Assembly (NCBI GenBank): GCA_020621865.1 | Contig: JAHRYW010000001.1 | Location: 329,577 to 393,576 of the forward strand | Direction of reading: 5' to 3' | DNA: 64,000 nt | Source: Betaproteobacteria bacterium | Lineage (GTDB): Bacteria > Pseudomonadota > Gammaproteobacteria > Burkholderiales > Rhodocyclaceae | Part shown: in pieces, positions 1 to 8,485 of the stretch | How positions within the stretch are numbered: position 1 is the first letter of the stretch | Layout: every line of letters begins with the position of its first letter | The notes under the pieces: generated by a model | The model's input: the letters and a program-made list of their open reading frames with translations, nothing else | Database searches by the model: none | What the model was told of the DNA's origin: nothing | Position numbers and translations under genes: made by a program

Positions 1-398
1 GGAACGATGCCGACAAGAAGGCAGCAATCATTGCCGAACTGGAAGAGCAGGGCATCTTCTTTGATGAGCTGGCCAAGGAAACCGGAAAGGAGATCGATCC
101 ATTCGATCTGATCTGCCACGTTGCCTTCGGGCAAAAGCCACTCACCCGGCGCGAACGCGCCAACCAGGTCAAAAAACGTGACTACTTCGCCAAATACGGA
201 GGCACGGCCCGCAAGGTGCTGGAGCTCCTGCTCGACAAATATGCTGACGAAGGCATCGGCAATATCGAACAAATGGAGGTGCTACGCGTGGCGCCACTGG
301 ACCAGTTCGGTTCGCCTGTAGAAATCATTCAGGCCTTTGGTGGCAAGCCCCAGTACCAGGCAGCTATCCGGGATCTCGAACAGCAGCTTTATCACTAA
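1..398 (+). CDS. hsdR: Type I restriction enzyme R subunit, C-terminal end (partial)
   Basis: The reading frame is open from base 3, so the gene begins before the window. The visible 131 residues match the helical C-terminal region of HsdR proteins (segments such as FDLICHVAFGQKPLTRRERA and GTARKVLELLLDKYADEGI). HsdR is the ATP-dependent translocase and nuclease subunit of type I restriction complexes. The motor and nuclease motifs lie upstream and cannot be checked. The assignment is supported by hsdM and hsdS just downstream. A small gene starts 5 nt after the stop. Confidence 0.85.
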   Translation, partial: NDADKKAAIIAELEEQGIFFDELAKETGKEIDPFDLICHVAFGQKPLTRRERANQVKKRDYFAKYGGTARKVLELLLDKYADEGIGNIEQMEVLRVAPLDQFGSPVEIIQAFGGKPQYQAAIRDLEQQLYH

Positions 399-403
399 CT
401 CAC

Positions 404-916
404 ATGCCTATTGATCAGTGCCCCCATACCTTCCAACAACTGGCGTCCCTAAGATTGCCGGAGTTGATGGCGCAGATGCGACGCAGCATGACTCAAGCGC
501 AGCCAATGGAAATCTTTGCCAGAGCGGGTTTAGGCGAGAAATCAGTGGCAAAGGAACTCGGTATTTCTGGAGATTTTCCCGGCTGCTATGTCTTGATTGA
601 AAATAATATGCCGCTGTATGTAGGCATTTCTCGTGGGGTTCTCAAGCGTCTTCGCCAGCATGTCCTTGGTAAAACGCATTTCGATGCCTCACTCGCTTAC
701 CGAATGGCCAGTCATGCCATTGGACATGAACTAACCCGCTCGGAGGCCATGCAGCATCCAGAGGTCAAGGCTGAGTTTGATGCAGCCCAAACCCGCTTGC
801 GGGCGATGCACGTAGCTTTTATCAAGATCCAGAACGATCTGGAAATCTACCTGTTCGAGGCATACTGCGCGATGGAACTCGACACCTCGGTTTGGAATAC
901 TTTCCGTACTCACTAA
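404..916 (+). CDS. GIY-YIG superfamily nuclease-like protein in the hsd operon
   Basis: A 170-residue protein with the layout of a GIY-YIG fold: GCY at 60-62 in place of GIY, LYVGIS at 71-76 in place of YIG, basic residues at 77-84 (R77, K81, R82, R84), then a C-terminal Glu (E152 in LFEAYCAME) and Asn (N165) where the metal-binding Glu and the conserved Asn of the family lie. It starts 5 nt after hsdR and ends 38 nt before hsdM, so it is probably co-transcribed with the restriction genes. The fold is inferred from motif order. Nuclease activity, and any role in restriction or in repair of restriction damage, is unknown. There is no clear Shine-Dalgarno sequence. Confidence 0.7.
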   Translation: MPIDQCPHTFQQLASLRLPELMAQMRRSMTQAQPMEIFARAGLGEKSVAKELGISGDFPGCYVLIENNMPLYVGISRGVLKRLRQHVLGKTHFDASLAYRMASHAIGHELTRSEAMQHPEVKAEFDAAQTRLRAMHVAFIKIQNDLEIYLFEAYCAMELDTSVWNTFRTH

Positions 917-954
917 ACCGGCAGCACAACTCAAGAATAAGAAAGCAGCACCGT

Positions 955-2424
955 ATGACCATCAGCACCACCTTCATCAAATCCATCCAGGACATCATGC
1001 GCCAGGATGCCGGCGTTGATGGCGACGCGCAGCGGATTTCGCAGCTTTCCTGGCTGCTCTTCCTGAAAATCTTCGACGATCAGGAAACGGAACTGGAGTT
1101 GTTGCGCGACAGCTACAAGTCACCCATCCCGGAGCACCTCCGTTGGCGCCACTGGGCGGCCAATACTGAGGGGATGACCGGTGAAGAACTGCAAGACTTC
1201 ATCAACAACACGCTCTTCCCCAAGCTCAAGGGCTTGAATGCCGACCCGGTGCGCAATCCACGCGGTTATGTCGTCCAGCAGGTGTTTGAAGACGCCTTCA
1301 ACTACATGAAGTCCGGCCAGTTGCTGCGTCAGGTGGTGAACAAGATCAACGAGATTGACTTCAACAATCGCAGCGACCGCCATCTCTTCAACGATCTCTA
1401 CGAAAAAATCCTCAAGGATCTGCAAAGCGCTGGGAATGCGGGTGAGTTCTATACGCCGCGTGCTGTCACCCAGTTCATGGTCGATCAGGTCAATCCTCGC
1501 CTTGGTGAAAAGATTCTCGACCCGGCCTGTGGCACCGGCGGCTTTCTCGCCTGCACGCTGGAACACCTGAAAGCCCAGCGCAAGAGTGTCGAAGATGACG
1601 CCCTGCTTCAAGCCGCTATCCACGGTGTGGAAAAGAAGCAAATGCCGCATCTGCTGTGCACCACCAACATGCTGCTGCACGGCATTGAAGTGCCCAGCCA
1701 GATTCGTCACGACAACACCCTGTCTCGCCCGCTGATCGACTATGGCCCGCGTGATCAGGTCGATGTCATCCTGACCAATCCGCCCTTCGGCGGTACAGAG
1801 GAACCTGGCACCGAAGCCAACTTCCCGGCCGACGTTCGCACCAAGGAAACCGCCGACCTCTTCCTCGTACTGATCATCGAACTGCTCCGCCACAACGGCC
1901 GCGCCGCCGTCGTCTTGCCCGATGGCACACTGTTCGGAGAGGGCGTCAAAACGCGCATCAAGGAAAAGCTTCTCAGCGAATGCAATCTGCACACCATCGT
2001 CCGTCTGCCCAACGGCGTCTTCGCACCCTATACCGGCATCAAGACTAATCTGCTGTTCTTCACCAAGGGTGTGCCGACCAGGGGAGTCTGGTACTACGAG
2101 CACCCCTATCCGGCCGGCTACAAGAGCTACTCTAAGACCAAGCCCATTCGCATTGAGGAGTTCGCCGCCGAAAAAGCCTGGTGGGGCGATGAGGCCGATG
2201 GTTTCAAGAGCCGTGTCGAAAACGAACTCGCGTGGAAGGTCGATATTTCCACTATCAAGGCCAACGGCTACAACCTCGACCAGAAAAACCCGCACAGCCC
2301 CGATGCCATCGCCCACGACCCCGACGCGCTTTTGGCCGAATATGGCCGGTTGACCGCAGAAGCCCAAAACCTGCGTGACCAGTTGAAGGGCATCCTCGCC
2401 CAGTCATTAGGAACGCAAGCATGA
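955..2424 (+). CDS. hsdM: Type I restriction-modification methyltransferase subunit M
   Basis: N6-adenine methyltransferase subunit of 489 residues, normal for HsdM. The helical N-terminal domain (about 1-150) is followed by the Rossmann methylase domain with AGEFYTPR, the SAM-binding motif LDPACGTGGFL near residue 190 and the catalytic motif TNPPFGG near 274. I chose the ATG at 955 because the protein then begins MTISTTFIKSIQDIMRQD, typical of the family; the same frame is open further upstream from a TTG at 892 that would overlap the GIY-YIG gene. The stop codon overlaps the hsdS start as ATGA, implying translational coupling. Confidence 0.95.
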   Translation: MTISTTFIKSIQDIMRQDAGVDGDAQRISQLSWLLFLKIFDDQETELELLRDSYKSPIPEHLRWRHWAANTEGMTGEELQDFINNTLFPKLKGLNADPVRNPRGYVVQQVFEDAFNYMKSGQLLRQVVNKINEIDFNNRSDRHLFNDLYEKILKDLQSAGNAGEFYTPRAVTQFMVDQVNPRLGEKILDPACGTGGFLACTLEHLKAQRKSVEDDALLQAAIHGVEKKQMPHLLCTTNMLLHGIEVPSQIRHDNTLSRPLIDYGPRDQVDVILTNPPFGGTEEPGTEANFPADVRTKETADLFLVLIIELLRHNGRAAVVLPDGTLFGEGVKTRIKEKLLSECNLHTIVRLPNGVFAPYTGIKTNLLFFTKGVPTRGVWYYEHPYPAGYKSYSKTKPIRIEEFAAEKAWWGDEADGFKSRVENELAWKVDISTIKANGYNLDQKNPHSPDAIAHDPDALLAEYGRLTAEAQNLRDQLKGILAQSLGTQA

Positions 2425-4130
2425 ACACCGTGCTCGATGCCTGCGAACCTAGTGCTCGCTACCTCGCCGCGCTTGAACCGCCATTGCTACAGCAGTTCGA
2501 ACTGATCGCCTCAGCCCCCAACGGCGTGACGCGACTGCGCGAATTGATCCTGACGCTGGGCGTGCAGGGCAAGCTTGTGCCACAAGACCCGAATGACGAA
2601 CCGTCCAGCGTGCTGCTTGACCGTATCCGGGATGAAAAGGCGCGACTGGTCCAGGACGGCAAGATTAGGAAGGGCAAGTCACTTCAAGAGATATCAGAAG
2701 AAGGCGTATTTGAATTACCTATCGCTTGGAAATGGGCTCGGTTAGGTGATCTTGGCGACTGGGGGGCAGGAGCTACGCCACCTCGAAGTAATGGCGAGTA
2801 TTACGGGGGAGACATACCCTGGTTCAAATCTGGCGAGCTAACTGCGGATTTCATCTCTGGCGCAGAAGAGCACGTAACGCCGCTTGCTCTGAAGGAATGC
2901 TCCCTCCGTGAAAACTGCGCTGGCGATGTCTTGATAGCCATGTACGGCGCCACTATTGGCAAGGCATCAATCCTTTCTCGGCCTGCAACCACAAATCAGG
3001 CTGTCTGCGCTTGCACCCCTTATTCTGGGCTGAATAACCGCTACCTTTTGCTTCTGCTAAAAGCGCTCAAACCGTACTTCGTTAGCATTGGTGCTGGTGG
3101 AGCTCAACCAAATATCTCCAGAGAAAAAATCATCGCGACGGTTATTGGGCTGCCGCCTCTCGCCGAACAATCTCGCATCGTCGCCCGCGTCGAAGAACTG
3201 ATGGCCCTCTGCGATGCGCTGGAGGCCAAGGGCAAGCTGGGGGCCGAGCAGCATGCCCGGCTGGTCAGCAGCCTGTTCGATTCGCTGGCCAATAGCGAGT
3301 CGGCCCACGCACTAGCCGAAAACTGGCAGCGCATAGCCACTCATTTCGACCTGCTGCTCGACCGCCCTGCTGCGGTTGACGCCCTGGAACAGACCATTTT
3401 GCAACTCGCCGTCCGTGGGCTGCTCGTCCCGCAAGACCCCGCCGACGAACCAGCCAGCACTCTGCTGCAGAAAGTCCGCCAAGAAAAAGACCGCCTGATC
3501 GCCGCTGGCCAACTCAAACGCGACAAACCGCTGCCACCTATCAACGATGAGGAAAAGCCGTTTGAGTTACCTGAGGGTTGGGAGTGGACCCGTTTGGGTA
3601 CCGTCGCGGACATTGCATCAAATCTTGTTAGCCCCGAACAGCATCAAGACATGTTGCAGGTAGCTCCTGACTGTATAGAAAAAGCAACCGGTTGCTTGCT
3701 TGAACGACGCACAGTAAAAGACGCTGGTGTGACAAGCCCAAATCACAGGTTTTACCCAGGCCAGATTCTTTATTCCAAGATCCGTCCGTCACTTTCCAAA
3801 GCGGTTGTGGTTGATTTCGAGGGGCTTTGCAGTGCTGATATGTACCCCCTTAATTCTTGGATAGATACAGGCTATTTGCACCGTTATATTCTCAGCCAAC
3901 CGTTCTTAGAGCAGGTGCGAACAGCGGAAAATCGGGTAAAAATGCCAAAACTCAACCAAGAAGCATTGAATTCCTTTTTGGTTCCAGTTCCTCCTCTCGC
4001 AGAACAATCCCGTATCGTCGCCCGCCTCACCGAACTGCGCGCCCTCTGCTCCGAACTGCGCGAGCATCTCGCCGCTGCCCGGCAAACCCAATCTCAACTG
4101 GCCGAAGCCTTGGTTGAGAGCGTTTGCTGA
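2421..4130 (+). CDS. hsdS: Type I restriction-modification specificity subunit S
   Basis: DNA-recognition subunit of 569 residues with the usual internal duplication. Two target-recognition domains (about 95-260 and 395-540) are each preceded by a similar helical segment (LTLGVQGKLVPQDPNDEP and LQLAVRGLLVPQDPADEP) and followed by PPLAEQSRIVAR, which starts the conserved spacer helices. The two recognition halves have lower GC and different codon use from the conserved helices, as expected when recognition domains are exchanged between alleles. The recognition sequence cannot be predicted from this. It is the third hsd gene of the operon. Confidence 0.95.
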   Translation: MNTVLDACEPSARYLAALEPPLLQQFELIASAPNGVTRLRELILTLGVQGKLVPQDPNDEPSSVLLDRIRDEKARLVQDGKIRKGKSLQEISEEGVFELPIAWKWARLGDLGDWGAGATPPRSNGEYYGGDIPWFKSGELTADFISGAEEHVTPLALKECSLRENCAGDVLIAMYGATIGKASILSRPATTNQAVCACTPYSGLNNRYLLLLLKALKPYFVSIGAGGAQPNISREKIIATVIGLPPLAEQSRIVARVEELMALCDALEAKGKLGAEQHARLVSSLFDSLANSESAHALAENWQRIATHFDLLLDRPAAVDALEQTILQLAVRGLLVPQDPADEPASTLLQKVRQEKDRLIAAGQLKRDKPLPPINDEEKPFELPEGWEWTRLGTVADIASNLVSPEQHQDMLQVAPDCIEKATGCLLERRTVKDAGVTSPNHRFYPGQILYSKIRPSLSKAVVVDFEGLCSADMYPLNSWIDTGYLHRYILSQPFLEQVRTAENRVKMPKLNQEALNSFLVPVPPLAEQSRIVARLTELRALCSELREHLAAARQTQSQLAEALVESVC

Positions 4131-4139
4131 GGTAGCACG

Positions 4140-5138
4140 ATGGCCTATGAAAAGCCCTGGTCGAGCTATGAGGAGCAGCTCGACCTATTGATAGCGCGGG
4201 GCATGGTTGTAACAGACCGCCCCCGCGCACTCGATTACCTTGAGCGGATTGGCTATTACCGCTTAAGTGGTTACTGGTTCGCCTTCCGCGAGCGCTCTGA
4301 GCTTTGCTGCCCATTTGATCCATCAAACTTTGCAAAGCCCAAGAAGGGACGCGTTGATCGTTTGGCTCTTGATACTTTCAAGCCGGGTACGACCTTCCAA
4401 CATGCTGTCGAGTTGTATGTGTTCGACAAAAAGCTGCGGTTATTGGCGTTGGACGCACTTGAACGGATCGAAATCGCATTGCGCGTCGATATTGCGCACA
4501 CTCTTGGAAAAACTGATCGCTTTGCCTACCTGAATCCCGATTTGTTTTTTCCTGGGTTCAGCAAGACGCTGGATAAGAAGTCTGGCCTGACTAAACACCA
4601 CGAATGGTTGGGCAAACATGCGGGGCTGATTGGTCGCTCCAAGGAAGAGTTCATTCGCCACAATCGTGACAAGTACGGCTTGCCGCTGGCTATTTGGGTG
4701 GTGTGTGAGATATGGGATTTCGGCACCCTATCCACCTTATTCGCAGGGATGCGAGAGGATGATCAGGATTTGATCGCCACCCAGTATGGTGTCAGCAATG
4801 GTCGCCTGTTTGCTACTTGGTTGCGCAGCTTGAACTACTTGCGCAATGTTTGCGCTCACCATAGCCGCCTATGGAACAGAAATATTGTTGATCAGCCAAA
4901 GTTGCCGGACGTGAGTGAGGTTCCGTGGGCAGCTCCGTTTATAGGTAATTCTCACCGGCAGGCCCGTCCATTCCTACTTTTTTGTATCGCGAAACACATG
5001 CTTGACAGGATCAACCCTACGTCGAGTTGGGGCTCTCGGTTTCGAGGTTTGCTCGCGGAATTCCCTGCTCAGGCAGGCTTGAGCCTAGAGGGGATGGGTA
5101 AGCCGACAGGGGATTGGGATGCAGAACTCTGGGGCTAA
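4140..5138 (+). CDS. Abi_2 family (AbiD/AbiF-like) protein with HEPN motif
   Basis: A 332-residue protein starting MAYEKPWSSYEEQLDLLIARG, followed by LERIGYYRLSGYWFAFR, both characteristic of the Abi_2 abortive-infection family. RNVCAH at 235-240 fits the R-x4-6-H active-site motif of HEPN ribonucleases. It starts 9 nt after hsdS with GAGG upstream, so it is likely read from the hsd operon. Members of the family abort phage infection in lactococci; that role here is inferred from family and position next to a type I restriction locus. Confidence 0.85.
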   Translation: MAYEKPWSSYEEQLDLLIARGMVVTDRPRALDYLERIGYYRLSGYWFAFRERSELCCPFDPSNFAKPKKGRVDRLALDTFKPGTTFQHAVELYVFDKKLRLLALDALERIEIALRVDIAHTLGKTDRFAYLNPDLFFPGFSKTLDKKSGLTKHHEWLGKHAGLIGRSKEEFIRHNRDKYGLPLAIWVVCEIWDFGTLSTLFAGMREDDQDLIATQYGVSNGRLFATWLRSLNYLRNVCAHHSRLWNRNIVDQPKLPDVSEVPWAAPFIGNSHRQARPFLLFCIAKHMLDRINPTSSWGSRFRGLLAEFPAQAGLSLEGMGKPTGDWDAELWG

Positions 5139-5151
5139 AAACGTAGGCAAT

Positions 5152-5200
5152 AAAAAACCCCCCAGCAATCTCATCACCGAAGTGAGTCAACCGAGGGGGG
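5152..5200 (-). terminator. C6/G6 hairpin with inner UUCG loop after the abi gene
   Basis: An outer C6/G6 pair (5158-5163 with 5195-5200) encloses an inner TCAC-CGAA-GTGA stem (5174-5185). Read on the minus strand the inner loop is TTCG and the outer stem is followed by TTTTTTATT, the form of an intrinsic terminator. No minus-strand gene precedes it, so it may act on a small unannotated RNA, or simply stop transcription of the abi gene in the other direction. Confidence 0.45.
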
Positions 5201-5293
5201 CCGTGTTAGGCACAATTCTCCGGATCCTGGAAAACACTGTCAAGAAATTGATGTGAAAATTTGCTGCAAAAATTTATCAGGAAATTTTGAGCT

Positions 5294-6784
5294 ATGAAAA
5301 GCGCCCTGTTTGTCGATTTCGATAATGTTTACTCTGGCCTGCGTCGCCTCGACCAGGAAACAGCAGACCAATTTGCCCGAAATCCGGCCATATGGATGAA
5401 CTGGCTGATCAAGTCACTCGAAATGCCTGAGCCATCTGCGCCGGGGGCCAAGCGCCGAGTTCTGGTCCGGCGCTGCTACCTGAATCCGCAGGCTTACCAG
5501 CGGTTTCGCCCCTCGTTTAATCTGGCGGGCTTCGAGATCATTGATTGCCCTGCGCTGACCAGTGAGGGCAAGACCAGCACCGACATTCACATGGTGTTGG
5601 ATATCGTCGATCTGTTGCAGCACGAAACCCGTTACGACGAATTTATCGTTTTCTCGGCCGATGCTGACTTTACGCCGGTATTGCGCAAGCTTAGGCGCTG
5701 GGATCGGCGAACAACGGTACTGGCCATCGGCTTTCCTTCAGCCGCCTACCGGGCGTCTGCCGACCTCCTGATCGACCAGGACGATTTTGTCCGGAAGGCG
5801 CTCTCATTTGACGAAATAGTTGTGGTTCCTCAGCCCATTGAGGTCAGCCCGCCGCCAATCGAATGTGGGCCTGCAGCCCTAAAACTAATTCAGCAAGCAG
5901 TTAAAGAAGCTTCTGGGCCGCTTTCGTTGGCCAAGGTGGCTTCGATGTTGTTGAGCAAAATTGAGGGGCTGGACGCATCCTCATGGGCTGGATTTGGCAG
6001 CTTTCGATCACTGATTGAGTCGCTGGATATGGGCCGGCTAGTTGTGACGTGGGAGGCCGGCGGAACGATTCACGATCCCAAGCGACATGCGCTTCCTGCA
6101 AATCCTTCTCCGGCTGCTGGTAACGGCAAGATCAACGGACTCCTGCCGAAGGTCATTGAGGCAATCAAAGGTGAGGTTGCCAAAGCATCGCAACCTGTAC
6201 CCTGTGGCCGACTGGCAACCCTGATTCTTGCTCTGGACAGCTCACTTGCTGCTGATTGGGCAGGTAAGGGCAGCTTTCGAAAATTCGTCGAATCACTGAA
6301 TGTGAAACCGATTGAGTTCAATTGGAACGGCTCGGGAGGTATCGCTTTCGATTCCACTAACAACGGGTCCAGCGTTGCATCTGTTCCGGTTTTATCGGCT
6401 GAATGGGCTGATAAAAATCTCTTCAAGATTGCCAAGCAAATCCATGAGGTCACGGATGTGCCGCTGCTGCCGCCTAACAAATATCGAAATCTGCTGGCGA
6501 TGATCGCTTTAGATGTGGTCGAGTCGCAATTTCACTTGATGGAGACAGGAAAGCGGGTGCGAGATCGATGCCGAGACTCTGGTCATCCGGTAAGTCGTGC
6601 AGACGTGAATCATGTGTTGCGTGGCTTGGTGATGCGTGGTCACGTCTTTGACAATGGTCCGAATGATGCCGCGACGCTAGCCAAAAGATTGACGGACAAT
6701 ATTCGATCACTTTGCCTGAGAGAGCAGATCGTCCTTGATGGAGCTATGGACAAGGCGATCAAGGACTGGATTGGCAGTAACTAG
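5294..6784 (+). CDS. NYN-domain nuclease-like protein with LOTUS/OST-HTH-type repeats
   Basis: 496 residues. The N-terminal 170 residues form a NYN (LabA/DUF88, PIN-like) domain with acidic positions D8 and D10 in VDFDN, D97 in STDIHMVLDI, and D122/D124 in FSADADFTPVLRKLRRW, the expected catalytic set. Two related segments follow (about 195-262 and 285-355, each ending in a W-x-G-x-GSFRx-hydrophobic-ESL pattern), consistent with OST-HTH/LOTUS RNA-binding domains, then a third helical region (375-496) that may be a divergent copy. NYN proteins are usually ribonucleases; an RNA target is inferred. The gene stands alone between the hsd-abi operon and the transposon. Confidence 0.8.
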   Translation: MKSALFVDFDNVYSGLRRLDQETADQFARNPAIWMNWLIKSLEMPEPSAPGAKRRVLVRRCYLNPQAYQRFRPSFNLAGFEIIDCPALTSEGKTSTDIHMVLDIVDLLQHETRYDEFIVFSADADFTPVLRKLRRWDRRTTVLAIGFPSAAYRASADLLIDQDDFVRKALSFDEIVVVPQPIEVSPPPIECGPAALKLIQQAVKEASGPLSLAKVASMLLSKIEGLDASSWAGFGSFRSLIESLDMGRLVVTWEAGGTIHDPKRHALPANPSPAAGNGKINGLLPKVIEAIKGEVAKASQPVPCGRLATLILALDSSLAADWAGKGSFRKFVESLNVKPIEFNWNGSGGIAFDSTNNGSSVASVPVLSAEWADKNLFKIAKQIHEVTDVPLLPPNKYRNLLAMIALDVVESQFHLMETGKRVRDRCRDSGHPVSRADVNHVLRGLVMRGHVFDNGPNDAATLAKRLTDNIRSLCLREQIVLDGAMDKAIKDWIGSN

Positions 6785-6803
6785 TGAAAAGGATTGGCCA
6801 GTC

Positions 6804-6959
6804 TCACATTGCGACAAACTGCAACGAGATGCCGTTGGTTTTGACAAACTGCAATTTATTGATCGAGGTGGTCAGCAGATAGCCTAGGAAAATGCCGAGA
6901 ATTACGCCGAAAACTGCAAAGAAATGCTTCGTAGTCGATGCAAAATTATGATTCCTGTC
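6804..6959 (-). pseudogene. Possible remnant of a small membrane protein
   Basis: An open minus-strand stretch of about 51 codons encodes a hydrophobic helix (FFAVFGVILGIFLGYLLTT) and ends at a TGA at 6804-6806. It has no ATG, GTG or TTG start and an in-frame stop at 6960-6962, 10 nt from the transposon end. It may be the 3' end of a gene broken by rearrangement, or chance. Confidence 0.25.
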
Positions 6960-6970
6960 TCATGATCTGT

Positions 6971-7070
6971 TGTGCCGTTAAGCATAAAGTGTCCGCCCGG
7001 ACAGCTTATGCTTTAACTTCCGATAGGACACATTTTGCTTTATCGGAAATTTATGGCTGTCGATAGACAG
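6971..7070. repeat. Left transposon end with motif repeats
   Basis: The outermost 47 bases hold one motif copy at 6977-6995 and an inverted copy at 6998-7017, together a near-perfect 41-bp palindrome with a 2-nt centre. A third copy at 7020-7046 is itself flanked by CCGATA/TATCGG. A partial palindrome CTGTC-GATA-GACAG follows at 7057-7070. The copies at 6998 and 7020 have the same orientation as those in the right end. Confidence 0.65.
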
Positions 7071-7098
7071 TTTTCCCGGGCCTCCAAACATCTGACGT

Positions 7099-7128
7099 AA
7101 AAAAACCGGCCATATAGCCGGTTCTTTG
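7099..7128 (-). terminator. Intrinsic terminator of the tni operon
   Basis: On the minus strand AACCGGC and GCCGGTT pair around a 6-nt loop and are followed by TTTTTTT. It lies just downstream of the tniQ stop, at the end of the tni operon. Confidence 0.85.
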
Positions 7129-7147
7129 TGTCCCCGAATGCGTTCGG

Positions 7148-8485
7148 TTATTTTTCTGCTTCAGATTCGAAATCTGGCCTCATCAGGTGACTTTGTACGT
7201 CCTTGAGATTGAGGAGGAGATTGCTCAAGGGGGCCAGGATTGGGGCTGGCACACGTGCGATGACCTCACGCAGCGTTACCGCTTTTCCTTCTGCCCAAAT
7301 ATCAATGCAAGCCTGTTCGAGATGCGGCCACGCATTTACGACATGTTCATCCTGGCGCCTGCGTAGGTACTCCTTCCAGCGCTCACCGAGTTGCCGAGTG
7401 ACCATATTCACACGCAGATACAGCAGTCTTGTGTCGATGTTCAGTCTCCTCGCTGCTTCGCGCACGGTGATTGGCGTTGGCGAAGCAAGAAATTCCCTGA
7501 GTTTGCTTTCGATTTCCGCCCAGTTACGCTCACGCTTTACAGTGCGAGTTCGTGCTTTGGGTTGGGGCAGGTTCAGAACCAGCTGAGGCTCAACTTGTGG
7601 GCACACCCAGGTTGATAAATCTCCGTTCAAGAGCTGTGTCAGGCTGGCGCCACTGTGAGCGGCAATCTTCAGACTGGCCTTCAGGCTCGGTGTCCCTTCA
7701 CCCTTTAACCAATTGTGGACGGTGCTTTTGGCGACGCCAATACGTCGAGCGAAGACAGCACTTTGACCGTTGTCCATCTCCTCGATGATTTGCGAGATGG
7801 CATTGATGAGGTTGCTGCGGGTTGGTGTGCTCGCCAAATTTTGCTGAGCATGAACCAACTCATCCATTTGCCGTGCAGTCCAACGCGCAGCGCGGTTGAT
7901 AGGGGCATCATTTGTCTCGGCACCGGCTTTGCCAAGAAATTCACCACAAGAGGTGCACCAACCCGGTACGACGTAGGCGGACGCGTGGCGAATATTGTCT
8001 TTCCCGCAATGAGGGCAATATCGTTCTAGGGGGCAGCCGTGTCGTGAACAAACGGAAACCTCAGCCGACTCCCATACCAGGCGGAAATACGGAGCCTGGT
8101 TTTGTGCCAGGTCGTCGGCAAAGCAGGCAGGGCAGAATTGGCCTCGTGTCACAATGGAGAGGCCGCTTTTGGATATGACGTCTTTCCATGGCAGGAAGGT
8201 TAAGTGGTCCAGTCTTGATACGGCGGTGAGTTTCGCCAGCGCAGCCGACCAGGTTTCAGCTGACTCACAAATGCTAGCCAGTCGCCGTTGATGCCAGTCG
8301 AAGTCTGGACTGACGTTGTGTTCGATGCGTTGTGCAATCGAGCGTGAAAGCGCCAATGTGGATACCGAGTGGGATACAGCAAGCCGACAGAAGTAACTGA
8401 GCAGACTTTCAATCTCGCTGGTGCCCTCGCCAATAGGTTGAAGGGCATGCAATTCGGAGCGCGGGTTGTTGAGCACTGAATTCAT
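7148..8485 (-). CDS. tniQ: TniQ/TnsD-family transposon target-selection protein
   Basis: 445 residues. The N-terminal half carries the TniQ zinc-binding pattern: FCPAC, then CSRHGCPLERYCPHCG and WCTSCGEF. The C-terminal half has two helix-turn-helix-like regions, one reading FARRIGVAKSTVHNWLKGEG and one reading VREAARRLNIDTRLLYLR. In Tn7 and Tn5053 relatives TniQ/TnsD binds the target DNA and recruits the AAA regulator. The start overlaps the tniB stop (ATGA), so the two are translationally coupled. The gene looks intact; the target it recognises is unknown. Confidence 0.85.
   Translation of the reverse strand: MNSVLNNPRSELHALQPIGEGTSEIESLLSYFCRLAVSHSVSTLALSRSIAQRIEHNVSPDFDWHQRRLASICESAETWSAALAKLTAVSRLDHLTFLPWKDVISKSGLSIVTRGQFCPACFADDLAQNQAPYFRLVWESAEVSVCSRHGCPLERYCPHCGKDNIRHASAYVVPGWCTSCGEFLGKAGAETNDAPINRAARWTARQMDELVHAQQNLASTPTRSNLINAISQIIEEMDNGQSAVFARRIGVAKSTVHNWLKGEGTPSLKASLKIAAHSGASLTQLLNGDLSTWVCPQVEPQLVLNLPQPKARTRTVKRERNWAEIESKLREFLASPTPITVREAARRLNIDTRLLYLRVNMVTRQLGERWKEYLRRRQDEHVVNAWPHLEQACIDIWAEGKAVTLREVIARVPAPILAPLSNLLLNLKDVQSHLMRPDFESEAEK

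Noticed and set aside
1120-2367. Long minus-strand frame opposite hsdM
   Set aside because: GC-rich antisense shadow of hsdM without recognisable domains. The same explains other long antisense frames, e.g. 37237-38958 opposite phaC.
6809-6850. Direct repeats of ACAAACTGCAA as possible transposase sites
   Set aside because: They lie outside the TGTGCCGTTA terminus and coincide with a repeated KLQFV/SLQFV pattern in the small membrane-protein remnant.
6977-7017. Integron attC site (GTTAAGC at one edge)
   Set aside because: One edge fits GTTRRRY but the other does not fit RYYYAAC, and there is no integrase or cassette array.
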